From JAJZMY01 sp964604635 (lineage in GTDB: Archaea > Micrarchaeota > Micrarchaeia > Micrarchaeales > Micrarchaeaceae), in NCBI GenBank assembly GCA_964604635.1, contig CAZRZO010000006.1:1-58515 (forward strand): a DNA stretch of 58,515 bases, read 5' to 3'. Position numbers and translations under genes: made by a program. Shown piece by piece: positions 16,811 to 26,346 of this stretch. Each line of letters opens with the position of its first letter. The stretch's first letter is position 1. Under the pieces are notes generated by a model that was not told the DNA's origin, did not search any database, and worked only from the letters and a program-made list of their open reading frames with translations.

Positions 16811-17953
16811 ATGATTAAAATGGTAAAGTTAAATATAAATAATGTTTCTGAAAAGTTTATATCAAAAACTCTTATTTTAGATTGTAAAAAGCAAATTACA
16901 AAAATAATTCCTCTTATTGAAGATAAAAAATATAGTGGGTTTATAATTAACAGGAATAGTAAATATTTTGGAATAATTGATTCTAAATCAATATATAAAT
17001 TCTCAGAATTAAATTTACCTAAAAATGAATCAGTAGAAAAATATATAGTAAAAGCACCTGTTATTAATAATAAAACTCCTTTATCTGAAATATTAAATTA
17101 TTTTATTAACATAAAAACAAATGTTTTACCTTATCAAAGTAAAAATAAAATAAATAGTTTGTTAACAAGACAAACATTATTAAAAATTATTCTTTCATTA
17201 AAGATTTTTAAAGATATTAAAGTTGAAGAAATAATGACTTTTCCAATTATTGGAGTTGGTGTGGATACAAAAATTGCACAAGCAAAAAAAATAATATTAG
17301 ATCATAAAATTGGTAGATTAATAATTATTAGAAATAATAAACCTGTTGGAATTTTAAGTTTAAAAGATATTGTATATGAATATACTTTGAATGAAAAATT
17401 ACCTGAAAGAAAAGACAAAAAATATTCTTCAAAAGACATTAATATTGAAAGTATTATGCAAAAAAACATTAAATTAATTAATTATAATGATTCTGTTTCT
17501 AATGCAATACAAAAAATTCTTAGAGAACAAATTTCTTCATTAGTTGTTATTAAAAATTCTAAATATATTGGATTAATAACTATTTCAGATATTATTAAAA
17601 ATATAATAATTAAAGATAATATTACTGAAAGTAAAATATTGTTATCAGGTATTGATAAAAAGACAAAAGAATATACAGAGGAGATAAAAGAGGAAATAAA
17701 GGAAGAAATAATTAAAATAGAAAAAATTAATAATTATAATATACTTTATTTTACACTTAATATTAAAAGAAACAATAAATTTTATCAATTATATGCAAAA
17801 GTTAACTTTGATAAATTAGGAATAATTTCATTGCATGTTGAAGAATATTTGATGGACAAAGCATTGAAAAAATTACTAAAACTTTTAAATAACGAAATAA
17901 GAAAAGACAAAGATCAATTATTAACAATAAGAAAAATTGATAATAATGAATAA
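16811..17953 (+). CDS. CBS-domain protein with an extra C-terminal domain
   Basis: 380 residues. Two clear CBS motifs form a Bateman pair (V-E-E-I-M-T-F-P-I-I-G-V near 139 and I-E-S-I-M-Q-K-N near 213), preceded by a more degenerate CBS pair. CBS pairs bind adenine nucleotides and sense energy state. After residue 285 follows a separate alpha/beta domain with an acidic helix (EEIKEEIKEEI) and alternating strands (NILYFTLNIKR, QLYAKVNF, GIISLHVEEY) that might resemble hibernation-factor-like folds; this is a guess. The last eight bases overlap the next gene, a pilin, through ATGAATAA, so translation is coupled. Confidence 0.8.
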   Translation: MIKMVKLNINNVSEKFISKTLILDCKKQITKIIPLIEDKKYSGFIINRNSKYFGIIDSKSIYKFSELNLPKNESVEKYIVKAPVINNKTPLSEILNYFINIKTNVLPYQSKNKINSLLTRQTLLKIILSLKIFKDIKVEEIMTFPIIGVGVDTKIAQAKKIILDHKIGRLIIIRNNKPVGILSLKDIVYEYTLNEKLPERKDKKYSSKDINIESIMQKNIKLINYNDSVSNAIQKILREQISSLVVIKNSKYIGLITISDIIKNIIIKDNITESKILLSGIDKKTKEYTEEIKEEIKEEIIKIEKINNYNILYFTLNIKRNNKFYQLYAKVNFDKLGIISLHVEEYLMDKALKKLLKLLNNEIRKDKDQLLTIRKIDNNE

Positions 17954-18410
17954 AAGAAAAATAAAATTACAGTCTAGTCTTGAATTATTAATTACAGTTG
18001 CATTTGGTTTAATGATATTATTACCAATTATTATTCTTGGTTTTATGCAAATGGCTTCATCTAGTTCAATATTGTCAACAACTGCTGCTCAGCAAGTAAC
18101 AAATAGATTAGCAACAGTATCTGGGCAAATAGGTCTTGAAGGTGTTGGAGCAAAGCAATTAGTTTTTATTCAAATTCCACAAAATGTAAAAAGAATAATA
18201 ATTGGAAATTCTAGTGGAACAGGACATCTTGTTTCAATAATTGTTTCAACTATTGGTGGTAATAGTTCTATTTTGTCTTATTCATTAGTAATTGTTTCAG
18301 GAAATTTATCAAAAGATAGACTACCTGGTCAATATCTTGTTAATGTATCTAATATGGCTAAGTGCCCATCAAATACATCAGTTTCGTGTGTTTATATATC
18401 ACCCACATAA
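17946..18410 (+). CDS. Class III signal peptide pilin-like protein
   Basis: 154 residues. The short basic leader MNKRKIKL is followed by QSSLELL (Gln at +1, Ser +3, Glu +5) and a hydrophobic helix ITVAFGLMILLPIIILGF. This is the archaeal QxSxE pilin signature, cut by an EppA/PibD-type prepilin peptidase. The rest is Ser/Thr-rich beta structure with one cysteine pair near the C-terminus (KCPSNTSVSC). The frame could begin at TTG 17937, but ATG 17946 fits the leader and couples to the CBS gene. It is likely a pilus or archaellum-like subunit. No prepilin peptidase gene is in the window. Confidence 0.85.
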   Translation: MNKRKIKLQSSLELLITVAFGLMILLPIIILGFMQMASSSSILSTTAAQQVTNRLATVSGQIGLEGVGAKQLVFIQIPQNVKRIIIGNSSGTGHLVSIIVSTIGGNSSILSYSLVIVSGNLSKDRLPGQYLVNVSNMAKCPSNTSVSCVYISPT

Positions 18411-18435
18411 TTTTAAAAATAAAACTTGAGGATTT

Positions 18436-19206
18436 ATGAAATTATTAATTTTTTTGATATTAAGTATTAGTATATTTTTTGCAATTATTCCATTTAATTA
18501 TGCTTCTTATTTTGTAAATCACTTAAATACAAGTGTTAGTTTAAATAAAAATACAAGTGCATATGTTAATGAGATAATTAAAATTACAATAACTAATGAA
18601 TCATTAAAACAATATGAATTAGATAGAGTTGCATTAAATTTAAAATTAGAAAAATGGCAATCAATAATAGGTCCAACACTTACCCAGCATTTAATAAATC
18701 CTCATTCAGGAGTATATAATTTTAGTTTTATTCCAGGACCTGCAATTAAAAATAATAAAGTACATATTGCATATTTATCTATGAATTATGAAGTATTGAA
18801 TGCTACTTCAATTAAACAAATAGCTCCAAGACGTTTTAAATATTTTTTTAATAGTAAACTATTTAATTTTGAACATGGAATGAGTGGAGAAATATTGTCA
18901 CCTAATACAACATTAACAATACATTTATTGAATAATGCTACAAGTATTTCTGTTTATCCCATACCTGATATTCCAGCAAATGGATTAATTAATAAATACA
19001 AAAATGTTGTATCTTTATCTTGGATATATGGAGAACCTTTATCTCAATTTAGCCTTAGTTTTATAATAAATGAAAATATCCAAACACAAGTATCTTCATT
19101 TTTTTTAAGAATTTTTAATTATCTTGGCTATGTAGCTTATATTGTAATAATTATTATTATTCTTTTATTTATTTTTTATACTTATTTCAAAGCAAGACAA
19201 AATTAA
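18436..19206 (+). CDS. Exported protein with C-terminal membrane anchor
   Basis: 256 residues: a signal peptide (LLIFLILSISIFFAIIPF), an extracellular domain of about 190 residues with several N-x-S/T sites, and a C-terminal membrane segment (YVAYIVIIIIILLFIFYTYF) followed by a few basic residues. GAGG precedes the ATG. It lies 25 bases after the pilin gene at 17946, so the two are probably expressed together; it may be a pilus-linked or surface accessory protein. I recognise no family. Confidence 0.65.
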   Translation: MKLLIFLILSISIFFAIIPFNYASYFVNHLNTSVSLNKNTSAYVNEIIKITITNESLKQYELDRVALNLKLEKWQSIIGPTLTQHLINPHSGVYNFSFIPGPAIKNNKVHIAYLSMNYEVLNATSIKQIAPRRFKYFFNSKLFNFEHGMSGEILSPNTTLTIHLLNNATSISVYPIPDIPANGLINKYKNVVSLSWIYGEPLSQFSLSFIINENIQTQVSSFFLRIFNYLGYVAYIVIIIIILLFIFYTYFKARQN

Positions 19207-19230
19207 AAATAATTTTAATAGAATAAATAA

Positions 19231-20718
19231 GTGATAAATTTGCATGATTATGAATTTAAAATTTTAGAATTTCTTAAAATTAAAAAAGAAGCAAAAATTG
19301 AAGATCTAGTACAAAATCTTAAATTAAATAAAGATGCAATTTTATGGGCTATTCAAACATTAGAACAAGAAAAATATATTACAATTGAAAATTTAAAAAT
19401 ATTTGTAATAACATTAAGCAGTGAAGCAAGAAAATATTTGAATGAATTTCCAGAGGAGAAATTAATTAGATTACTTTCTAATGAAAAAAATAAAGATTCT
19501 GATTTTAATATTAAATTAGTAATTAAAAATAATAATATTGGAGTTATTTGGGCTAAAAAAAATAAGTGGTTAACAATAATTAATAGTACTATAAAAGTAA
19601 ATGAAAAATCAAGTAAAATAATACATTATGAACAAAGAATAATATTAAATAAATTAAATGAAAAATCAGAACAAAAACAAGATTTTATTGAAAAAAATCA
19701 AGAACCTATTGATAATCTAATTAAAAGGAGTCTTATTAATATTAAAGAAAAAAATACAATAAATAAAATAATACTCAATGAAAATAAAATTAATGAATTA
19801 AATAATTTAAAAGAAAATAAAAATGAAATTAATATAATAACAAAAGAATTCATTAAGAATTATAATAATAAAGAAAAAACAATATTTAAGAAATATGATA
19901 TTAATGCTGATATTGAACGTGTATTCCCAGCAAGAAGACATCCACTTAATTTATTTATAAATAATATAAGAAAAATATTTTTTGAACTTGGATTTAAAGA
20001 AGTTTCAGGACCTATTGTTGATACAAGTTTTTGGGTATTTGATACATTATTTTCACCCCAAGATCATCCAACAAGAGATATACAAGATACGTTTTTTTTA
20101 TCAAATCCAAAAGAAATTGACATAATAGATAGAAAATTATTAGATAATGTAAAAAAAATGCATGAAGAAAATTGGAAAGAAAAATGGTCTAAAGAAATAG
20201 CAAAACAATTAATTCTTAGAACTCATACTACAAATGTATCTGCACATTATATGCATGAATTATCAAAAACAAATGAATCTACTAAATTATTTACAATAGG
20301 AAAAATATTTAGAAATGAAAGTATTGATTTCAAGCATTTGGCAGAATTTCATCAAGTTGATGGATTAATGATTGGAGAAAATTTGAATTTTTCTAATTTA
20401 ATTTTTCTAATTAAAAAATTTTATAAAAAACTTGAACCTGATATGAAAATAATGATAAAACCTAGTTATTTTCCTTTTGTAGAACCAGGATTAGAAATAA
20501 ATTATATTGATGAAAATACAAATAAAGCAATAGAACTTGGTGGTGCAGGTATAATAAGAAAAGAAATTGTAAATGCAATGGGTTTAAAGAATAAGAATGT
20601 TCTTGCTTTTGGACTTGGAATTGAAAGATTAATGTTCAGAGTTCTTCCAATTAATTCCCTTATTGAATTATACAAAAATGATATTGGGATGTTAAGAGAT
20701 ATAAATGAAATAAAATAA
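19231..20718 (+). CDS. pheS: Phenylalanyl-tRNA synthetase alpha subunit
   Basis: The catalytic subunit of the alpha2-beta2 PheRS. An N-terminal winged-helix region (about 1-65) is followed by a Lys/Asn-rich linker, then the class II core: GFKEVSGPIVDTSFWVFDTLF, motif 2 FRNESIDFKHLAEFHQVDG, and motif 3 GLGIERLMFR at the end. 495 residues is typical for archaea. The start is GTG 19231 (GTG-ATA-AAT); the protein then runs H-D-Y-E as in relatives. pheT starts seven bases after the stop, forming an operon. Confidence 0.95.
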   Translation: MINLHDYEFKILEFLKIKKEAKIEDLVQNLKLNKDAILWAIQTLEQEKYITIENLKIFVITLSSEARKYLNEFPEEKLIRLLSNEKNKDSDFNIKLVIKNNNIGVIWAKKNKWLTIINSTIKVNEKSSKIIHYEQRIILNKLNEKSEQKQDFIEKNQEPIDNLIKRSLINIKEKNTINKIILNENKINELNNLKENKNEINIITKEFIKNYNNKEKTIFKKYDINADIERVFPARRHPLNLFINNIRKIFFELGFKEVSGPIVDTSFWVFDTLFSPQDHPTRDIQDTFFLSNPKEIDIIDRKLLDNVKKMHEENWKEKWSKEIAKQLILRTHTTNVSAHYMHELSKTNESTKLFTIGKIFRNESIDFKHLAEFHQVDGLMIGENLNFSNLIFLIKKFYKKLEPDMKIMIKPSYFPFVEPGLEINYIDENTNKAIELGGAGIIRKEIVNAMGLKNKNVLAFGLGIERLMFRVLPINSLIELYKNDIGMLRDINEIK

Positions 20719-20725
20719 GATTATT

Positions 20726-22387
20726 ATGGCAACAATTACTTTTTTATTAAAAGATTTAAAAGATAATGGTTTTGATTTACAAACATTAGAAGATCTAGTT
20801 CCAAAAATAGGTATGGAAATTGAAACATCTAATGATAAAGAAATAATAATAGATATTACACCAAATAGACCTGATATGCTTGATTTTACTGGGTTTTTAA
20901 GAGCAATTAAATTATTTAGTAATCTAGGTAATACTAAAAAATACGAAATAAAAAACAAACCTTTTGTTGATCTTTATGTTGATCAAACAACAGAAAACGT
21001 AAGACCTTTTATAAATGCAGTTATTATTAAAAATATTAATCTTAATGGGAGTAGATTAAAATATTTAATAAATTTTATTGAAAAATTTGTTGATACTTTT
21101 GGAAGAAAAAGAAAGAAGTTTGCAGTTGGATTATATAATTTTGATAAAATAAAACCTAATTTATTCTATGGAACTTCAAAAAATGAAAAATTTATTCCAT
21201 TAAATCATAAACAAGAAATTAATTTTAATGAAATTCTTATAAAAAATGAAAAAGGAATTAAATATAAAAATCTTATTTATAAAGACAAAGATAAAGAACC
21301 TATATATTTATTTTTAAAAGATTCTGAAAAAATATTATCATTAATTCCAATTATAAATTCTGAAGAATCAAAAATAATTGAATCAACAAAAAATTTATTA
21401 ATAGATATTACTGGTATATCTGAAATAGCAATAAATAATGCTTTAAATATCATTATTTGTTCATTTATGGATAATAATGCAGAAATATATCCTATTAAAA
21501 TTCACTATAAAAATAAAGTAATAATAAGTCCAAATTTAGAATATAAACAAATTAAAGTTAAATTAGATGAAATTAATAAAAATATTGGAATTGCAATTAA
21601 TACTAAAACAGTATTAATGTTATTAAAAAAAATGGATTATACAACTAAATTAGAGGGAAATAGTTTTTTAGTGGATATTCCACCTTATAGAATTGATGTT
21701 TTTGATCAACAAGATATTATTGAAGATATTGCAATTGCATATGGGTATAATAATATAAAACCAAAACCAATTATTGGTGAATTTGAAAGTAATTCAAATC
21801 CTTTAAAAGATTACTCTGAAAAATTATCCTTATTTATGATTGGTCTTAATTTTTTAGAAGTAATGAACTTTTATTTAACAAATGAAACATTAAACTTTGA
21901 AAAAATGCAACAAAAATATAATAATAAAAAAATTATAAAAATTTCATATTCAAAAACAGAAGCAATTACAATGCTTAGAACTAGTTTAATACCTTATCTC
22001 CTTAGCAATTTAGAATCTTCTGCAAATCAAATAATGCCTTTAAAAATATTTGAAATTGGTCGTGTTTTTTCTTTAGATAAAATAGGAGTAAAAGAAGATT
22101 TAAATCTCTCATTCATAAGTGAACATTCAAAAGCTAATTTTGCAGAGATTAAAGCAGATATTGAAGCTTTAATAAAATTAATGAACTATAAAAATTATGA
22201 AATTATAGAAGAAAAAAACAATTCATTCATTGATGGAAGATGTGCTGCAATTTATATAAATAATAATAAATTCGGGATATTTGGAGAAATTCATCCACAA
22301 GTTTTAAAAAATTTCAATATTAATGAACCAGTTATTGCTTGTGAATTAATAATAAAGGACAATATTAAATATGACTATAAAATTTAA
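20726..22387 (+). CDS. pheT: Phenylalanyl-tRNA synthetase beta subunit
   Basis: 553 residues, the archaeal short type without the bacterial EMAP and anticodon-binding extensions. Visible parts include the N-terminal domain TPNRPDMLDFTGFLRAIK, a B3/4-like editing region (about 100-250), the B5 domain with DIPPYRIDVFDQQDIIEDIAIAYG (shown in family as the DNA-like fold), and a catalytic-like core with MLRTSLIPYLLSNL and FGEIHPQVL. It partners with the pheS product encoded immediately upstream. Confidence 0.94.
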   Translation: MATITFLLKDLKDNGFDLQTLEDLVPKIGMEIETSNDKEIIIDITPNRPDMLDFTGFLRAIKLFSNLGNTKKYEIKNKPFVDLYVDQTTENVRPFINAVIIKNINLNGSRLKYLINFIEKFVDTFGRKRKKFAVGLYNFDKIKPNLFYGTSKNEKFIPLNHKQEINFNEILIKNEKGIKYKNLIYKDKDKEPIYLFLKDSEKILSLIPIINSEESKIIESTKNLLIDITGISEIAINNALNIIICSFMDNNAEIYPIKIHYKNKVIISPNLEYKQIKVKLDEINKNIGIAINTKTVLMLLKKMDYTTKLEGNSFLVDIPPYRIDVFDQQDIIEDIAIAYGYNNIKPKPIIGEFESNSNPLKDYSEKLSLFMIGLNFLEVMNFYLTNETLNFEKMQQKYNNKKIIKISYSKTEAITMLRTSLIPYLLSNLESSANQIMPLKIFEIGRVFSLDKIGVKEDLNLSFISEHSKANFAEIKADIEALIKLMNYKNYEIIEEKNNSFIDGRCAAIYINNNKFGIFGEIHPQVLKNFNINEPVIACELIIKDNIKYDYKI

Positions 22388-22502
22388 AGAAATTTAAGTT
22401 CATTATTAATTTATTAAATTTAGAAATTTTGTATTTATATTTTTATAAAATAATTAAAAAACAGATCTGAATTTTTTAAAGTATAAAAAATAATTAATAA
22501 AA

Positions 22503-24341
22503 TTAAATATATGCAATAATCCAAATTGAAATAATTGAACCTAATATTAAGATAGTTGGAATTAATATTTTTGCAGTACTTAATACTGAATCAACAACAG
22601 CTAATGTTTTTTCTCGTATATTTGGACCCCATACTAAAAATTTTTTAATCTCTTGATTATTGTAATATATTTTAACTGGTTCAATATTATTTATTGCTTG
22701 TTGCATTGTTTTATCTATAAAAGGAATTAATAATTTAAAACTTGTAAATCGCCCTAATACATTTTTTGCAGAACTACTTATTGAATTAACAAAATGTGTA
22801 TCTGTTGTATATATTTCAGCATTAATTTTATATTTTTTAGATATATAATTTAATATTTTTGTTCTTAATAATGGTGACAAATTATTAGCATTAAATTGAA
22901 CAATAGCATAATTAAAATTATCAAATGAAAATATTGCAATATTCAAATTTCCAGGACCTAAATCTTTTTGTTTATTTAATGCATTATAAATTTCAGTTTT
23001 GCCGATACCAACTTTAATACTACTTTTTTGTTCTTCTTTTAATCTATCAATTGCAGTGATATATTCATTATAATAAATAGAATTTAATTGAATACCTTTA
23101 AGTTCATCAGATGAAGCTGTTTCATATCTAGAATTATGCGCATCTATTAAAATAGGATTTTTAAATTTATTACTTAGTAATTGCTTAAAAACTGCTTTTG
23201 CTTCTGAAGAAATATCTTCAGTTATTTTTGGAGCTCTTGAAAAAGTAATTAGTGCTGTTTCATTGAAATCAAGAACATTAATTTTTGAATTATTAAAAAT
23301 AGATTTAAAAAACATTATTTTATTATTTTTAACATATTTACTATCAATTACTGCTTTATCTAAACATTCTTTTAATTTATTGAATTGTGATGTATAAACA
23401 GGATTATAATCTTCATCAATTGCTGAATGCATTATAAAAGTAGTTGCTTTATATTTATTATTAGCATATTTTTCAAGCATATACGGAAAATTACTTCCAC
23501 TAATATTACTAAAAGGTCCAAAATGAATTTCAGGAATAAAAAATATTGATTTTAACTCATTTTTGTTATTTTTCATTATTATTGTATCTATTGCTATTGA
23601 TTTATATTCTCCAAACTTTCCATCAAAAATATTTGATATATTTATATCAAATAACCAATTTTGGAAAAGATGAGAAAATGTTTCTATTGCATTGAAACCA
23701 AGTGTTTTTTTCATTGGTCTATCAAATAAATAAAGAATAATGTATCCAATAATTAAAAATACAAGAATTCCCATATAAAATTTAATCATTAATAATTTAA
23801 AAGGAATCAATATTTTAAATAAGAAATTACTTGCAGGAATATAAAATAAAATATTTAAAGTTGATGGTAATAATGACAATATTATTGCTTTTTTCTTTAA
23901 TCCCAAAACAATTTTTGTAATGAAAAACCATACAATAAATATTAAAATATTCCCTAAAATTATAACAACACTTGCAATATAATTATTTGTAAAAAAATAA
24001 ATTAAACTTGCTAGGATAAAAAACAAAGAATAGATTAATAATAAAATTATGGAAAGGAAAAAAATATGTTTTAATTGCATTTTTCTTTTTATTAGTTTAA
24101 TAACAGAAATCACTAATAAACTTGGAATTAGTAATGCAATTATCCCAATTAATGAACCAGTAATTAAAATATAAAAGAAATTTTGAATTATTGAATTATT
24201 ATAAATTAATATTAAAGATATAATACCTATTAAAATACTCAGACTTATTAATATTAAAAACAAAACTAATTTATTAGGTAATGTTTTTGAAAATATCGCA
24301 ACAAATCGTGATATGTCATCTTTTTGTTTCATAAGACCCAT
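22503..24341 (-). CDS. DUF2070 family membrane protein
   Basis: 612 residues with about seven membrane segments in the first 225 residues, a large cytosolic domain, and one or two segments at the C-terminus (ILIPTILILGSIISIWIIAYI). The cytosolic part holds EIHFGPFSNISGSNFPYML, matching the HPGPF-x-G-S-N motif I recall for DUF2070, an archaea-wide family of unknown function, and further motifs IDAHNSR and TDTHFV that look like metal-binding sites. It is 15 bases downstream of uppS on the same strand, hinting at a role with polyprenyl lipids, which is inference. Confidence 0.72.
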   Translation of the reverse strand: MGLMKQKDDISRFVAIFSKTLPNKLVLFLILISLSILIGIISLILIYNNSIIQNFFYILITGSLIGIIALLIPSLLVISVIKLIKRKMQLKHIFFLSIILLLIYSLFFILASLIYFFTNNYIASVVIILGNILIFIVWFFITKIVLGLKKKAIILSLLPSTLNILFYIPASNFLFKILIPFKLLMIKFYMGILVFLIIGYIILYLFDRPMKKTLGFNAIETFSHLFQNWLFDINISNIFDGKFGEYKSIAIDTIIMKNNKNELKSIFFIPEIHFGPFSNISGSNFPYMLEKYANNKYKATTFIMHSAIDEDYNPVYTSQFNKLKECLDKAVIDSKYVKNNKIMFFKSIFNNSKINVLDFNETALITFSRAPKITEDISSEAKAVFKQLLSNKFKNPILIDAHNSRYETASSDELKGIQLNSIYYNEYITAIDRLKEEQKSSIKVGIGKTEIYNALNKQKDLGPGNLNIAIFSFDNFNYAIVQFNANNLSPLLRTKILNYISKKYKINAEIYTTDTHFVNSISSSAKNVLGRFTSFKLLIPFIDKTMQQAINNIEPVKIYYNNQEIKKFLVWGPNIREKTLAVVDSVLSTAKILIPTILILGSIISIWIIAYI

Positions 24342-24356
24342 TATTAAAATTTAGGA

Positions 24357-25103
24357 TTATTTTCCAAATCTCCTTTGCCTCTGTGAATAGGTTTGGATTG
24401 CTTTTTTTAGATCTTTTTCATTGAAATCAGGCCAATTTTTTTTAATAAAGTAAAGTTCAGCATAATTAGACTGCCAAGGAAGAAAACCAGAAAGTCTAAT
24501 TTCTCCAGATGTTCTTATTATAAGATCAACATCAGGAATCATTGATGTTCTTAAATATTCTTCAATATTATTTAAATTTATTGAAGATCCTTTTACTATT
24601 TTATTTTTTATTGTTTTAATTAAATACCTAATATCTTCTCTTCCACCATAACCAATTAATAAATTAATTGTTAATTCTTTATAAGATTTTGTTTTATTTT
24701 GCAATAAATACAATGCATTTCTTAAACTAATTGGTAATGAATTTAAATTCCCAATTATTTTTACGCATGCTTTATTTTGTTTTAATATTTGCAAAATTTT
24801 TTCATCTTTTGCAGTATGTGTATATAAAGTATAAAGAAGATTTAATTCAATTTTTGTTCTATTTTTAATATTTTCAGTTGAAAGAGCCCATATTGTTAAT
24901 ATTTTTACACCATATTTTTTTGCTGAAATACTAATATCTATTGATTTTTTTATACCTAAAGAATATCCCATATGTAATTTTACTTTATTTTGCTTAATCC
25001 ATCTTCTATTTCCATCTGGAATTATTGCAATATGCTCTGGCACAGTCAAAATATCTTTTTTTGATATGTGCTTTATTTTTTTATTTGATACTTTAGTTGT
25101 CAT
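24357..25103 (-). CDS. uppS: cis-Polyprenyl diphosphate synthase
   Basis: Extends farnesyl or geranylgeranyl diphosphate with cis-isoprene units to make the lipid carrier for surface glycans. Conserved: HIAIIPDGNRRW (catalytic Asp30), WALSTEN, and the C-terminal signature IIRTSGEIRLSGFLPWQSNYAELYF with the substrate Arg residues, followed by F-x-x-W-P-D-F-N. 248 residues is typical. The first 22 residues are a basic extension. No ribosome site is obvious, so the message may be leaderless. It shares a transcript with the DUF2070 gene. Confidence 0.94.
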   Translation of the reverse strand: MTTKVSNKKIKHISKKDILTVPEHIAIIPDGNRRWIKQNKVKLHMGYSLGIKKSIDISISAKKYGVKILTIWALSTENIKNRTKIELNLLYTLYTHTAKDEKILQILKQNKACVKIIGNLNSLPISLRNALYLLQNKTKSYKELTINLLIGYGGREDIRYLIKTIKNKIVKGSSINLNNIEEYLRTSMIPDVDLIIRTSGEIRLSGFLPWQSNYAELYFIKKNWPDFNEKDLKKAIQTYSQRQRRFGK

Positions 25104-25273
25104 TTTTTGTCAATAATTTTTATTATATTGATATTTTTAAAAATAAAAATACAAATAGTATTATTTTATAATAAAAATATTAAAGTTTATTATTAAAATA
25201 TTATTTATTATTATTAATAAATATTTAAATTATATGCTGTAATAAAGTTTTTATTAATAAATAAAATGATTAA

Positions 25274-26164
25274 ATGATTAAACTGATTTTTCTTGGAACT
25301 TCTGGAGCAACACCAACAGAAGTAAGATCATTACCAAGTATTGCAATAGAGTATAATGGTGGAATTTATTTATTTGATTGTGGTGAAGGAACACAGCGTC
25401 AGTTTCTCAAATATCATATTAATTTATTTAAAATATCAGCTATATTTATTAGTCATATACATGCTGATCATATTACTGGACTTCCAGGACTAATTAGAAC
25501 ATTAGCAATAAACAAAAGAAAAAAACAATTAATTATTTATATTCCAAAAGGAGATGAAACTAAGATTAAAACATTAATTAATTTTGATAATCCTATTATT
25601 AATTATAAAATAATTATAAAAGGAATAAGAGCAGGACAAATAATTAGCAATAAAAAAATAACAATAACAGCATTTAAATTAAATCATTCTATTTTAACTT
25701 ATGGTTATGTATTTAAAGAAAATGATAAAATACGTTTTATAAAAAATAAAATAAAAAATATTGATTTGCATGGAGAAATGTTTGCAAAATTATTAAATAC
25801 AAAACAAATTAAAATTAATAATAAAATAATAAAATTAGAAGATATTAGCTTTTTAGAGAAAGGAAAAAAAATAGTATATGCAACAGATACAAAATCATGT
25901 AAAGCAACTATTAAGAATTCAATTGATGCTGATATTTTAATTCATGAAGCAACATATATTGAAAATGAAAAAGCATTAGCAAAAAAGCGAAAACATTCAA
26001 CAACATTAGAAGCAGCAAATATTGCAAGACAAGCAAATGTAAAAAAACTCATTATTTTTCATATAAGTGCAAGATATAAAGATACAAATACATTAGCAAA
26101 TGAAGTGAAAACAATTTTTAAAAATACAGAAATAGCAAAAGATGGATTAATTATTGAATTATAA
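25274..26164 (+). CDS. rnz: Ribonuclease Z (tRNA 3' processing endonuclease)
   Basis: A metallo-beta-lactamase-fold nuclease that trims pre-tRNA 3' ends. The 296 residues contain the zinc motif S-H-I-H-A-D-H (His61, His63, Asp65, His66), the N-terminal FLGTSGATPT and DCGEGTQRQ motifs of the family, the A-T-D-T-K motif, H-E-A-T-Y and the C-terminal I-F-H-I-S-A-R-Y. No tRNA in this window encodes CCA, so processing must be followed by CCA addition. It is divergent from uppS, with tRNA-Val 83 bases downstream. Confidence 0.95.
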   Translation: MIKLIFLGTSGATPTEVRSLPSIAIEYNGGIYLFDCGEGTQRQFLKYHINLFKISAIFISHIHADHITGLPGLIRTLAINKRKKQLIIYIPKGDETKIKTLINFDNPIINYKIIIKGIRAGQIISNKKITITAFKLNHSILTYGYVFKENDKIRFIKNKIKNIDLHGEMFAKLLNTKQIKINNKIIKLEDISFLEKGKKIVYATDTKSCKATIKNSIDADILIHEATYIENEKALAKKRKHSTTLEAANIARQANVKKLIIFHISARYKDTNTLANEVKTIFKNTEIAKDGLIIEL

Positions 26165-26247
26165 TAAAAAACAATAAAAATAAATAAAACAAAATTTATA
26201 AAAAACAATAGAAAATAATATAATTATAAATAATAAATAAATTTTCT

Positions 26248-26319
26248 GAGCTTGTAGTCGAATGGTAAGACGCTACTTTGACAGGGTAGAGATCCGGAGT
26301 CCGATTCTCCGTAAGCTCA
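26248..26319 (+). tRNA. tRNA-Val (GAC), no intron
   Basis: 72 bases. The acceptor is GAGCTTG with TAAGCTC, discriminator A. The anticodon arm is CTACT-TTGACAG-GGTAG, anticodon GAC (Val, GUC/GUU). The T-arm CGGAG-TCCGATT-CTCCG is perfectly paired but has C at position 55, where nearly all tRNAs have U (pseudouridine). No CCA is encoded. srp54 starts 28 bases after it. Confidence 0.92.
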
Positions 26320-26346
26320 TAATTATATTATAAAATACGAGTTTTT

